DNA from: Serinicoccus hydrothermalis
GTDB lineage: Bacteria; Actinomycetota; Actinomycetes; Actinomycetales; Dermatophilaceae
DNA: 64,000 bases
Direction: 5' to 3'
NCBI RefSeq assembly: GCF_001685415.1
Contig: NZ_CP014989.1
Location: 496,001-560,000 of the forward strand
Below, in pieces: positions 25,430-33,957 of the stretch. Under the pieces are notes generated by a model. The model searched no databases. It was not told the DNA's origin and saw nothing but the letters and a program-made list of their open reading frames with translations. The number at the start of each line of letters is the position of its first letter. Position 1 is the first letter of the stretch. Made by a program: the position numbers and the translations under genes.

Positions 25430-26338
25430 GGAGGGCTCGACCAGCTCGACGTAGCGCCGGGCCATCGTGGCGACGACGTCGGCACCTGGTGCGGCCCACA
25501 CGTCCGCGTGGAAGATCTCGACCTCGACGTCGCCGGTGTAGCCGGCGGCGCTCACCTGGGCGGTGATCCCGGGGAAGTCGATGTGCCCGTCGCCCATCAT
25601 CCCGCGGCTGAGCAGGGCGTCAGCGGGGAAGGGCGTGATCCAGTCGCACACCTGGTAGCTCGCGATCCGTCCGGCGGCGCGCGCGATCTGTTGCTCGAGG
25701 CCCGGCTCCCACCACACGTGGAAGGTGTCGACCACGACGCCGACGGTGGCGGGGTCGAACTCCTCGGCGATGTCCAGCGCCTGCCCGAGGGTGGACACGA
25801 CACCGCGGTCCGCGGCGAAGATCGGGTGCATCGGCTCGATGGCGAGCAGGACGCCGTGGTCGGCAGCCACCGGCGCGAGCGCGGCGATCGCCTCCACGGC
25901 GCGCTCCCGGGCCGCCGGCAGGTCCTTGTCGCCCTCGGGCAGGCCACCCGGCACGAGGACCAGGGTGGCGGCCCCGAGGGCGGCCGTCTCCCGGACCGCC
26001 TCGACGTTGGACGCGTGCGCGGCCGCGAAGGCGTGCGGGTCGCTGACGGTGAAGAAGCCGCCCCGGCAGACCGAGGACACCCGCAGGCCGGCCTCCCGGA
26101 CCCAGCGCACGGCCGTGTCCAGGCCGACCTCGGCCACCGGCTCGCGCCAGACGCCGATCGAGCCCAGCCCGGCCGCCACGCACCCGTCGACCGCCTCGCG
26201 CAACGACCACCCGGCGCACGTCCGCTGGTTGAGCGAGAGCCGCCGGAGGCGCGGGTCCCCCGGCTCCGGGGTGGGGATCGTTGCCGGCCGGCCGGACGGG
26301 ACGTCGAGGGCGGGCGCGGCCTGCGCGACCGAGGTCAT
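25424..26338 (-). CDS. Sugar phosphate isomerase/epimerase-like TIM-barrel protein
   Basis: 304 residues of the xylose isomerase-like AP endonuclease 2 fold. Visible metal-site elements are LLAIEPMHPIFAADRG (Glu), VGVVVDTFHVWWEPG (Asp, His), MMGDGHIDFPGITAQV (Asp, His) and VEVEIFHADVWA (Glu). Such proteins isomerise or epimerise keto-sugars and cyclitol derivatives. The ATG at 26338 overlaps the DUF993 stop (ATGA). It is the last gene of the Liv-Gfo/Idh-DUF993 operon. The exact substrate is unknown. Confidence 0.85.
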   Translation of the reverse strand: MTSVAQAAPALDVPSGRPATIPTPEPGDPRLRRLSLNQRTCAGWSLREAVDGCVAAGLGSIGVWREPVAEVGLDTAVRWVREAGLRVSSVCRGGFFTVSDPHAFAAAHASNVEAVRETAALGAATLVLVPGGLPEGDKDLPAARERAVEAIAALAPVAADHGVLLAIEPMHPIFAADRGVVSTLGQALDIAEEFDPATVGVVVDTFHVWWEPGLEQQIARAAGRIASYQVCDWITPFPADALLSRGMMGDGHIDFPGITAQVSAAGYTGDVEVEIFHADVWAAPGADVVATMARRYVELVEPSL

Positions 26339-27534
26339 GGGCGCAGCCCTGCTCCCGCGAGCCAGGTGAGCATCCGCTCCGCGGCGAGGTCCGGGTCCGG
26401 CAGCAGGCGGGCCTCGTTCGCCAGCTCGAAGACCCGGGCGAGGTGAACCGGGCTGCGGGCGGACTGCATACCCCCGACCATGACGAAGCCGGGCTGCTGG
26501 CCGGTGAGCCAGGAGAGGAAGGCGATGCCCGTCTTGTAGTGGAAGGTCGGGCTCTCGAAGATGTGCCGGGACAGCGCCACGGTCGGCGCCATCTCCCGGT
26601 CGTAGGTCCCCAGGTCGCCCTCGTCCAGCGCGGTCAGCGCCGCCGACGCGGCCGGCGTGATGGCTGCGAAGGCCCCCAGAAGCGCGTCCGAGTGGTGCTC
26701 CCCGTCGCCCCTGATGAGCTCGGGGTAGTTGAAGTCGTCGCCGGTGTAGAGCCGGACCCCCTCGGGCAGCGCTGCCCGCAGACCGACCTCGTGCTCGGCC
26801 GAGAGCAGGGACACCTTGACCCCGTCGATGTCCTCGGAACGCTCGTGCACGAGGCGCAGGAAGGCCTCGGTCGCGGCCGGGACGTCGGGGCTCCCCCAGT
26901 AGCCGGCCAGCGCGGGGTCGAACATCTCCCCCAGCCAGTGCAGGATCACCGGCTGCTCGGCGCGGTCCAGCACGGGGTCGAGGACGGCGCGGTAGTCCGC
27001 CTCGCCCGAGGCGGTCGCCGCGAGCTGGCGCGAGGCCATGACGATGACCTGCGAGCCGGTGCCCTGCACGAAGTCCACCTCCTCGAGGTAGGCGTCGCGC
27101 ACCGCCCCGAGGCTCGAGGCGTGCGGGGCGTGGTCGGTCCCGGCGCCGCTGGCGATCCGGGCGCCGAGCTCAGCCGCTTGGGCCGCGCTGCGCGAGACCA
27201 GCTGCTGCACCGCGACCCAGTCCAGGCCCATGTTGCGCTGGGCGGTGTCCATGGCCTCGGCGACGCCGAAGCCGTAGCGGAACAGCCCCCGACGGAAGGC
27301 CAGGGTGGAGTCCCAGTCGACACCGGCCGGCGACCCCGGCGTGTTGTCGGCATACGGGTCGGCCACGACGTGCGCCGCGGCGAAGGCGACCCGGCTGGAA
27401 TAGGGCTCCGGGTGGTCGGCCCAGTCCCGGGGCTCGTGCAGCCGCACCGGGCGCCACCGTCCGTCCGCGCCGGGGAGCCGGATCGCGGTCGAGGTCGTGC
27501 CCGCCGGCGCGGTCTGCGCCGTCGCCGTGCTCAC
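26335..27534 (-). CDS. DUF993 family protein (dihydrodipicolinate synthase-like barrel)
   Basis: 399 residues. The pattern RDWADHPEPYSSRVAFAAAH, PAGVDWDSTLAFRRGLFRYG, GTDHAPHASSLGAVRDAYLE and HWLGEMFDPALAGYWG is that of DUF993. This is an uncharacterised TIM-barrel family related to class I aldolases/DHDPS and usually found beside Gfo/Idh and sugar isomerase genes. IDGVKVSLLSAEHEV may carry the Schiff-base-type lysine (inference). It is coupled to both neighbours by GTGA and ATGA overlaps. A retro-aldol or lyase step in the catabolic pathway is the best guess. Confidence 0.85.
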   Translation of the reverse strand: MSTATAQTAPAGTTSTAIRLPGADGRWRPVRLHEPRDWADHPEPYSSRVAFAAAHVVADPYADNTPGSPAGVDWDSTLAFRRGLFRYGFGVAEAMDTAQRNMGLDWVAVQQLVSRSAAQAAELGARIASGAGTDHAPHASSLGAVRDAYLEEVDFVQGTGSQVIVMASRQLAATASGEADYRAVLDPVLDRAEQPVILHWLGEMFDPALAGYWGSPDVPAATEAFLRLVHERSEDIDGVKVSLLSAEHEVGLRAALPEGVRLYTGDDFNYPELIRGDGEHHSDALLGAFAAITPAASAALTALDEGDLGTYDREMAPTVALSRHIFESPTFHYKTGIAFLSWLTGQQPGFVMVGGMQSARSPVHLARVFELANEARLLPDPDLAAERMLTWLAGAGLRP

Positions 27535-28721
27535 GCGACCGGCTCCGGGGTGCGCACCGGCTCGGGTGCGGGGGCCGCGACCTCGGCCAGGTCGACGGTG
27601 CGACGCTCCTGCGAGGAGCGCAGACCGGCCTCGACCAGCTGCAGGCCCCGCACGCCCGCCGCGAAGTCGTAGGGGTGCGGGCGACCGGCGTGCACGTCGG
27701 CGAGGAACTGCTCCCACTGGGCGCGGAAGCCGTTGCCGAACTCGGTGTTGTCGGGGATCTGCTCCCACTGGGCGCGGAAGTCCTCCTCGGTCGGCAGGTC
27801 CGGGTTCCAGACCGGCTTGGGCGTGCTCACGCTGGGCTGGATGCGGCACCCGAACAACCCGGCGACAGCCGATCCCCGGGTGCCGTCCACCTGGAACTCG
27901 ACGAGCTCCCCGCGGTCCACGCGCACCGCCCAGGAGGAGTTGACCTGGGCGATGACGCCGCCCTCGAGCTCGAAGATGGCGTAGGCCGCGTCGTCCGCCG
28001 TCGCGCGGTACTCCCGGCCCTGCTCGTCCCAGCGGGTCGGGATGTGGGTCACGGCGCGCGCCGTGACCGCCTCGACCGCGCCGAAGAGGTTCTCCAGCAC
28101 GTAGTTCCAGTGGCAGAACATGTCGAGCACCATGCCCCCGCCGTCCTCGGCCCGGTAGTTCCAGCTCGGGCGCTGGGCGGGCAGCAGGTCGCCCTCGAAG
28201 ACCCAGTAGCCGAACTCCCCCCGGACCGAGAGGATGTCCCCGAAGAAGCCGGAGTCGATGAGCCGCTTGAGCTTCATGAGGCCGGGCAGGTAGAGCTTGT
28301 CGTGCACGACGCCGTTGATGACGCCCGCCGCGGCGGCCGCGTCCACCATCTCCTGGCCGTCGGCGACGCTCTCGGCGATGGGCTTCTCGGTGTAGATGTG
28401 CTTGCCGGCGGCCATGGCCTTCAGGATCGCGTCCTTGCGCCGGCTGGTGACCTGCGCGTCGAAGTAGACGGTGGCGCTGTCGTCGGCGAGGGCGGCGTCG
28501 AGGTCGGTGGTCCACTCGGCGACGTCGTGCCGGCGGGCCAGCTCCTCCAGCTTCTCGGCGTTGCGGCCCACGAGGATCGGCTCGACCTGGAGGCGGTCGC
28601 CGGAGGGCAGCTCGACCCCCCCGGCGTCGCGGATCGCGAGGATGGACCGCACCAGGTGCTGGCGGTAGCCCATGCGGCCGGTCACGCCGTTCATGACGAT
28701 GCGGATGAGATGGGTGGCCAT
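27531..28721 (-). CDS. Gfo/Idh/MocA family oxidoreductase
   Basis: 396 residues, an NAD(P)-dependent dehydrogenase of sugars or cyclitols. Rossmann motif RIVMNGVTGRMGYRQ at the N-terminus, the family's EKP motif in HIYTEKPIAESVADG (about 110), and the substrate-domain signature GGGMVLDMFCHWNYVLE (about 195). AAAGGA precedes ATG 28721 and the gene starts 5 bp after livF. Placement between a transporter and isomerase/aldolase-like genes suggests it performs the first oxidation of the imported compound. Confidence 0.9.
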   Translation of the reverse strand: MATHLIRIVMNGVTGRMGYRQHLVRSILAIRDAGGVELPSGDRLQVEPILVGRNAEKLEELARRHDVAEWTTDLDAALADDSATVYFDAQVTSRRKDAILKAMAAGKHIYTEKPIAESVADGQEMVDAAAAAGVINGVVHDKLYLPGLMKLKRLIDSGFFGDILSVRGEFGYWVFEGDLLPAQRPSWNYRAEDGGGMVLDMFCHWNYVLENLFGAVEAVTARAVTHIPTRWDEQGREYRATADDAAYAIFELEGGVIAQVNSSWAVRVDRGELVEFQVDGTRGSAVAGLFGCRIQPSVSTPKPVWNPDLPTEEDFRAQWEQIPDNTEFGNGFRAQWEQFLADVHAGRPHPYDFAAGVRGLQLVEAGLRSSQERRTVDLAEVAAPAPEPVRTPEPVA

Positions 28722-28725
28722 GGTG

Positions 28726-29538
28726 TCAGGTCCTTTCGGGGGCGGTCGTGGTGAGCTGGTCCGGACGCCTGTCGTCGCTGTCCGGGGTGGGGTCCGAGGG
28801 ACCGGTGTCGCGCTGGCCGCCGCCGAGGTAGAGCTCGGCCAGCTGGGGGTCCCGGAGCAGCTCCGGCGCGGGACCGGTGATGTGGACCCGTCCCAGGTCG
28901 AGGACGCAGCCGATGTCGGCGGTCTCCAGGGCGCGGCGGGCGTTCTGCTCCACGAGCAGCACGGCGATGCCGGCCTCGCGCATGCGCACGACCTGCTCGA
29001 AGACGACCGACGTGGTCTTGGGGTCCAGCCCCATGCTCGGCTCGTCCAGCAGCACCACCTTCGGGCTCACCATGAGCGAGCGCGCGAACTCGACCTGCTT
29101 CTGCTGCCCGCCGGACAGGGCACCGGCCAGGGCGGCCCAGCGGTCGGCGACGACGGGGAAGAGGTTCTTGACGAACTCGGTGCGCTCCTGGACGGTCGCC
29201 CTGTCCTTGACTGTGTAGGCCCCGAGCGCGACGTTCTCCGCGACCGTCATCTCCTTGAAGACGCTGTGCCCCTGGAGCACGTGCGAGAGACCGTGCCGGA
29301 TCATCATCTGCGGCCCGGAGCCGGTCACCTCCTCGCCGTCGACGACGATCGACCCCGAGCGCGGGGTGAGCATGCCGCTCGCGACCTTGAGGACGGTGGA
29401 CTTGCCGGCCCCGTTGGGGCCGACAAGGCAGACGACGGAGCCGGCCGGCACCTTGACCGTGAGCCCGCGCAGCACCAGCGCCGCGCGGCCGTAGCCGGCC
29501 TCGATGTCGTTGAGCTCGAGAAGGTTGTCAGACGCCAA
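28726..29538 (-). CDS. livF: Branched-chain amino acid-type ABC ATPase, LivF-like
   Basis: About 270 residues. Walker A LVGPNGAGKSTVLKVASG, signature ALSGGQQKQVEFARSL, Walker B VVLLDEPSMGLDPKTT, H-loop VLLVEQNARRALETAD; the last is the LivF hallmark. I placed the start at TTG 29538 because GGAGG lies 6 nt upstream and this gives the normal N-terminus (LLELNDIEAGYGR) with an 11-bp overlap with livG. The C-terminus has a 30-residue polar tail. Confidence 0.88.
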   Translation of the reverse strand: MASDNLLELNDIEAGYGRAALVLRGLTVKVPAGSVVCLVGPNGAGKSTVLKVASGMLTPRSGSIVVDGEEVTGSGPQMMIRHGLSHVLQGHSVFKEMTVAENVALGAYTVKDRATVQERTEFVKNLFPVVADRWAALAGALSGGQQKQVEFARSLMVSPKVVLLDEPSMGLDPKTTSVVFEQVVRMREAGIAVLLVEQNARRALETADIGCVLDLGRVHITGPAPELLRDPQLAELYLGGGQRDTGPSDPTPDSDDRRPDQLTTTAPERT

Positions 29539-30280
29539 GGTAGGCCTCCAGCACTCGGGGGTCCTGCTGGACCTCGGACGGCGTGCCCTCCGCGATGGGG
29601 GCACCTCGGTCGAAGACGACGATGTGGTCGGACAGGCTCATGACCATGTCCATGTTGTGCTCGACGATGATGAAGGTCCGACCCTCGGCGTTGAGCTCCT
29701 GCACCAGCGTGCCGATCCGGCCGATGAGGGCCGGGTTGACGCCGCCCGCCGGCTCGTCGAGCAGGATGGTGTCGGGGTCGCCCATGAGCACGCCGGCCAG
29801 CTCCAGCAGCTTCTGCTGCCCGTAGGAGATGTCCTGCGCGAGGGAGTCCTCCAGGTGGTCGATGCCGACGCGTCGCAGCAGCTCGCGGGCCCTGGCCACC
29901 TGGGCGCGGTTCATGCTGGAGCCGACCAGCTGGCCCCACCCGGTGGGGCGGACCGCGACCAGGAGGTTCTCCAGGACGGTCATCCGCGGGAAGGTCCGGC
30001 ACAGCTGGAAGCTGCGTCCGATGCCGGCCGCGCAGATCCGGTGCGGCGCCCGGCGGGTGATGTCCCGGCCCCGGAAGCTGACCCTGCCGGAGTCCGGGGC
30101 GATCATGCCGGTGACGATGTTGAAGAACGTCGACTTGCCGGACCCGTTCGGGCCGATGAGGGCGTTGACCTTGCCGTCGTGGAAGGTCACGCTCGCGCCG
30201 TTGACCGCCTGCACGCCGCCGAAGGCCTTGGAGAGCCCCTCGGTCTGCAGGCTGGGGCGCACGTCCTGCTGCACGCTCAT
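29528..30280 (-). CDS. livG: Branched-chain amino acid-type ABC ATPase, LivG-like
   Basis: 250 residues. Walker A LIGPNGSGKSTFFNIVTG, the insert typical of LivG (FQLCRTFPRMTVLENLLVAV), signature DISYGQQKLLELAGVL with Tyr replacing the usual Ser, Walker B ILLDEPAGGVNPALI, and H-loop FIIVEHNMDMVMSLSD. It starts inside the livM stop (ATGA). Confidence 0.9.
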   Translation of the reverse strand: MSVQQDVRPSLQTEGLSKAFGGVQAVNGASVTFHDGKVNALIGPNGSGKSTFFNIVTGMIAPDSGRVSFRGRDITRRAPHRICAAGIGRSFQLCRTFPRMTVLENLLVAVRPTGWGQLVGSSMNRAQVARARELLRRVGIDHLEDSLAQDISYGQQKLLELAGVLMGDPDTILLDEPAGGVNPALIGRIGTLVQELNAEGRTFIIVEHNMDMVMSLSDHIVVFDRGAPIAEGTPSEVQQDPRVLEAYLGV

Positions 30281-31527
30281 GCTCGTCCCTTCCCGGTGCT
30301 CGCGTGGGGCACCTCGCGGTCGCCCGCATCGGTGCCTGAGTCGGTATGCCCGTCCGCGGCCTCGTCGGTCGCGGCCCGGCGCTGGGCGTCGATCGCGCGG
30401 TTGCGCTCGAGCAGGTCCGCGGCGGTCTCCTCCCGGATGGAGGTGGACGCGGGCCGGAAGCGGTGCACCAGCCCGAGGAGCGCGGGCACCACGCCCTCGG
30501 GCATGAAGAGCACGACGACGGCCAGCAGCAGCCCGAGCGCGACCAGGTGGAACTGGCTGTCGCCGTACTGCGCCTTGAAGACCTCCATGGCGTAGCCGAC
30601 GACGACCGCACCCACCACCGGCCCGACCAGCGAGCGGATGCCGCCGAAGAGGGACATGAGCACCATGTAGGAGCCGGTGAGGATGGAGAACTGGAAGACC
30701 GGGTCGAGGTTGCCGAACCACAGCGCGTACAGGCCTCCGGCGAGGCCGGTGAAGAAGGCGGAGATGACGAAGACCACCAGCTTGTAGCGGAACGTCGGCA
30801 CCCCGAGCGCCTCGGCCTTGTCCTCGTCCTCGCGGATCGCCTTGAGGCCGGCCCCGAACTGGGAGCGGTCGATGAGCCACCACACGAGCAGCGCGAGGCC
30901 GATGAGGACGAGGAAGAGGAAGTAGAAGCGGGTGTGCTGCTCCGGGCGGAGCACCGAGCTGTCGAACGGACGCGGCACGCGCAGCCCCTCCGACCCGCCG
31001 GTCACCGACGCCCAGCTCTGGAAGACCAGCAGCAGGATGAGGACCAGCGCGATGGAGACGATGACGAAGGACGCGCCGCGGACCCGCAGCGAGGCGATGC
31101 CGATGGGGATCGCGAGCAGCGCCACCGCCACGGCCCCGAGCACCAGCGCGACCCAGGGGTTGACCCCGGTGTGCGTGGTGAGCAGCGCGACGGCATACCC
31201 GCCGAGGCCGGAGTAGGAGGCGTGGCCGAGGGACATGTAGCCGGTGAATCCGCCGACGAAGTTCCAGCCGACGGCGAGCGCCGCGTAGCTGGCGATGACG
31301 ACGGCCACCGAGAGGATGAAGGCGTCCGGGGCCAGCCAGGGCACCATGAGCGCGAGGACGAGGGCCACGACCCCGAGCCCCACCTTGGCCCAGCGCAGCC
31401 GGGTGTCGAAGCGTCGGCCGGCGCTGTCGTCCGGGCGGGACGGCGCGGCGGGCTGGCTGGTGGCGGTGGTCGAGGACGTCGACGCGGACGATGACGCGGA
31501 CGTCGCGAGGTCAGAAGCGTTGGGCAA
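30277..31527 (-). CDS. livM: Branched-chain amino acid-type ABC permease, LivM-like
   Basis: 416 residues. A Ser/Thr/Ala-rich cytoplasmic N-terminus (about 40 residues) precedes about ten helices. Family segments are GYMSLGHASYSGLGGYAVAL and AIREDEDKAEALGVPTFRYK, the EAA-like loop. The C-terminus adds about 60 polar residues. The start is TTG 31527 with GGAGG 5 nt upstream, overlapping livH by 17 bp. Confidence 0.88.
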   Translation of the reverse strand: MPNASDLATSASSSASTSSTTATSQPAAPSRPDDSAGRRFDTRLRWAKVGLGVVALVLALMVPWLAPDAFILSVAVVIASYAALAVGWNFVGGFTGYMSLGHASYSGLGGYAVALLTTHTGVNPWVALVLGAVAVALLAIPIGIASLRVRGASFVIVSIALVLILLLVFQSWASVTGGSEGLRVPRPFDSSVLRPEQHTRFYFLFLVLIGLALLVWWLIDRSQFGAGLKAIREDEDKAEALGVPTFRYKLVVFVISAFFTGLAGGLYALWFGNLDPVFQFSILTGSYMVLMSLFGGIRSLVGPVVGAVVVGYAMEVFKAQYGDSQFHLVALGLLLAVVVLFMPEGVVPALLGLVHRFRPASTSIREETAADLLERNRAIDAQRRAATDEAADGHTDSGTDAGDREVPHASTGKGRA

Positions 31528-32392
31528 GGCGACCTCCGAAGAACCCCTGCGGGCGGACCATCAGGGTGAGGAACAGGGCGACGTAGAAGACCGTCTGGGC
31601 CCAGGTGGTGCCCATCGGGATCTGGAGCAGGCTCTGGCCCAGGCCGAGGACCATCGCCGCGATCGCGGCACCCGGGATGCTCCCGAGACCGCCGACCACG
31701 ATGATCGCCATGAGCGGACCGATCCAGTGCCAGTGCAGGGACGGGTAGATGGTGGAGTCCAGGGCCAGCGCCGTCCCGCCGACCGCAGCGGTCGCCAGGC
31801 CGAGCCCGAAGCCGTAGCCGGCGACCTTCTCGGTGTCGATCCCGAGCAGCGCCGCGGCCTCCTTGTGCTGGATCGTCGCGCGCAGCGCCTGCCCGAAGCT
31901 CGTCGCCTTCATGAGCAGGTAGAGCGCCAGCAGGCTGACCGCCGCGAGCCCGAAGACCACGAGCTTGACCACCGCGACGTTGGCCCCGAGGACCTCGAAG
32001 CTGGCGGTCGAGTAGCTCAGGCTGATGCGCCGCTGGGTGCCGGTCCAGACGAAGCCGAGCATCCCCTCGATGATGAGGGCGATGGCGAAGGTGAGCAGCA
32101 CCGACATCATCGTGAGCGTCGCCGGCTTGAGCCGGGAGAGCAGGAAGCGCTGCATCACCACGCCGAGCACGAAGAACAGCGGCACGCTCGCGACGAGCGA
32201 GAACAACGGGTCGATGCCGGTGGCCCGGTGGAAGGCCCAGGCCAGGTAGGCGGCCAGGATGAGGAACGCCGAGTGGGCGATCATCACCACCCGCATGACC
32301 CCGAAGTAGAGGGTCAGTCCGGCGGCGAGGAGGGCATACAGGCCCCCCAGCAGGATCCCGAGGATCACCGCCTGGGTGATCAGAGCCGTCAC
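31511..32392 (-). CDS. livH: Branched-chain amino acid-type ABC permease, LivH-like
   Basis: 293 residues, about eight to nine helices. Typical segments are GLYALLAAGLTLYFGVMRVV near the N-terminus and ALRATIQHKEAAALLGIDTE for the ATPase-contact loop. GTG 32392 follows AAGGG. It is located 49 bp after the binding-protein gene. Confidence 0.9.
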   Translation of the reverse strand: MTALITQAVILGILLGGLYALLAAGLTLYFGVMRVVMIAHSAFLILAAYLAWAFHRATGIDPLFSLVASVPLFFVLGVVMQRFLLSRLKPATLTMMSVLLTFAIALIIEGMLGFVWTGTQRRISLSYSTASFEVLGANVAVVKLVVFGLAAVSLLALYLLMKATSFGQALRATIQHKEAAALLGIDTEKVAGYGFGLGLATAAVGGTALALDSTIYPSLHWHWIGPLMAIIVVGGLGSIPGAAIAAMVLGLGQSLLQIPMGTTWAQTVFYVALFLTLMVRPQGFFGGRLAQRF

Positions 32393-32441
32393 GGGGTCAT
32401 CCCTTCTGTGGTGGGGTGGGGCAGGTGGTCATCGGTGGTGC

Positions 32442-33764
32442 TCACCAGTCCTGCTTGGGGTAGCTGAGCTCGGCGTCGCTGGTGTCCTCGGGCAGCACGA
32501 TCCGGATCTCCCCGTCCTGCCACTGCTGGATGAGGTGGGCGGCCTGCGGGCGGCCCTCGGCGTCCCAGGAGAGCGGGCCCACGACGGTGTCGACCGTGTT
32601 CTCGCGCAGCCAGTCGATCATCGACTGCTGGCACTCGGGGCTGGGGTCGGCGCACTCGTTGGCCTCGGCGGCGGCCGCGACCACCTGCATCGTGGTCCAG
32701 GCGTTGGCCTCGTCCTCGTTGGGGGCGTTGCCGTGTTTGTCCGTGTAGAACTCGACGAACTCGGCGTTGGTCGGGTACTCCGCCTCCGGGGTGTAGCCGG
32801 TCGGCGAGATGATCCCCTCCGTCTGGTCCCCGATCGCCTCCGGGAACTCCGGGTTGGTCGGGGCGGTGGAGAAGGCGGCCAGCTGCGGCTGGTAGTCCAG
32901 CTGCTGCAGGGCCACGATGAGGTTGACCGCGTCCTGGTACTGCGTGCCGCCGACGAGGATGTCGGCGTCGCTCGCCGCGATCTTGTTGGCGATGCTGGAG
33001 AAGTCGGTCGTGTTGGGCGGGTAGACCTCGTCGGCCACCGTCTCGATGCCACCCTCCTCGAGCTTCTCCTTGAGCCCGTATGCCGTGCCCTGGGCGAAGG
33101 GGTCGTCCATCGAGGCGTAGGCCGCGGTCGTGGGCCGCTCGTCCTCGGGCATGGCGAGGATGTAGTCGGCCAGGTAGTTGTAGTGGTCGTTGGCGATGGC
33201 CGGCGCGGCGTAGAAGAGGTTGTCGAAGCCCTGGGTGAAGACCTCCTCGGCGGCACCGGCCGGCTCGACGAAGAGGAAGCCGTAGTCCTGGGCCACCTGG
33301 GCCGCGGGCACCACCAGACGCGTGGAGAAGGGACCGACGACGATGTCGACCTGGTCCTGGTTGATGAGCTTCTCGTAGTCCGAGGCGACCCGGTCGGCGT
33401 TGGACTGGTCGTCGTAGATGGTGAGCTCGACGTCGCGCCCGAGCAGCCCGCCGTTGGCGTTGGTGTACTCCGCCCAGGCCTCGTAGCCGCGCTGCACGCC
33501 TTTGCCGGGCTCGGAGAAGTCGCCGGTCAGCGGCAGCGAGATGCCGATGGTGACGGGACCCTCATCCTCGCCCCCCTCGCCTCCGCCGCCGCCGGCGGAG
33601 GCGCCACCACCGCCGCCGAGCCCGCAGGCGCTGAGCGTGAGCGTCCCGGCGGCGGCCAGGGCGACCGCTGCGCGGCGCGGTGCAGGGCGGGGTCCGTGGG
33701 GCCGGACCCCGGTGACCCGGTCGGCTCCGGACGTCGTGACGGATGTGCGGCTGCTGTGCTTCAT
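32442..33764 (-). CDS. LivJ/LivK-type ABC solute-binding lipoprotein
   Basis: 440 residues. An arginine-rich N-terminus, hydrophobic stretch and lipobox LTLSAC (about 43-48) are followed by a Gly/Ser/Glu linker. The type I periplasmic binding fold begins VTIGISLPLTGDFSEPG and includes IYDDQSNADRVASDYEKL and VVGPFSTRLVVPAAQVA. It feeds the LivH/M/G/F complex. The ligand is unlikely to be a branched-chain amino acid given the operon partners; a sugar acid, polyol or cyclitol is more plausible (inference). GGAG is 9 nt before ATG 33764. Confidence 0.9.
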   Translation of the reverse strand: MKHSSRTSVTTSGADRVTGVRPHGPRPAPRRAAVALAAAGTLTLSACGLGGGGGASAGGGGGEGGEDEGPVTIGISLPLTGDFSEPGKGVQRGYEAWAEYTNANGGLLGRDVELTIYDDQSNADRVASDYEKLINQDQVDIVVGPFSTRLVVPAAQVAQDYGFLFVEPAGAAEEVFTQGFDNLFYAAPAIANDHYNYLADYILAMPEDERPTTAAYASMDDPFAQGTAYGLKEKLEEGGIETVADEVYPPNTTDFSSIANKIAASDADILVGGTQYQDAVNLIVALQQLDYQPQLAAFSTAPTNPEFPEAIGDQTEGIISPTGYTPEAEYPTNAEFVEFYTDKHGNAPNEDEANAWTTMQVVAAAAEANECADPSPECQQSMIDWLRENTVDTVVGPLSWDAEGRPQAAHLIQQWQDGEIRIVLPEDTSDAELSYPKQDW

Positions 33765-33800
33765 CTGGCGGCTCCTTTGCGGCCCACGGGTCTGGGTCAC

Positions 33801-33865
33801 CGTTTACGCAAACGTTTGCACAAACGATTGCGCTGTACGATAACGTCCTCCTGCGCCGTTGACAA
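33801..33865 (-). promoter_or_regulatory. Promoter with overlapping LacI-type operators for the Liv/Gfo operon
   Basis: On the minus strand, TTGTCA (33865-33860), a 17-bp spacer, then TATCGT (33842-33837) form a good promoter. Just downstream of the expected start, CGTTT-N4-AAACG occurs twice in overlapping register (33801-33814 and 33813-33826), with GCAAACGTTTGC (33808-33819) at the junction. A LacI protein bound here would block initiation or early elongation. The divergent LacI gene is the obvious source. Confidence 0.75.
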
Positions 33866-33957
33866 GTGACGGCCCGCCGCGAGTCCTCCGGGCCCGCGGC
33901 GCAGGTAGGTTGAGCGCCGGAGGTCTCGGGAGACGAGCCCTCGGGGAGGAGTCGAGG

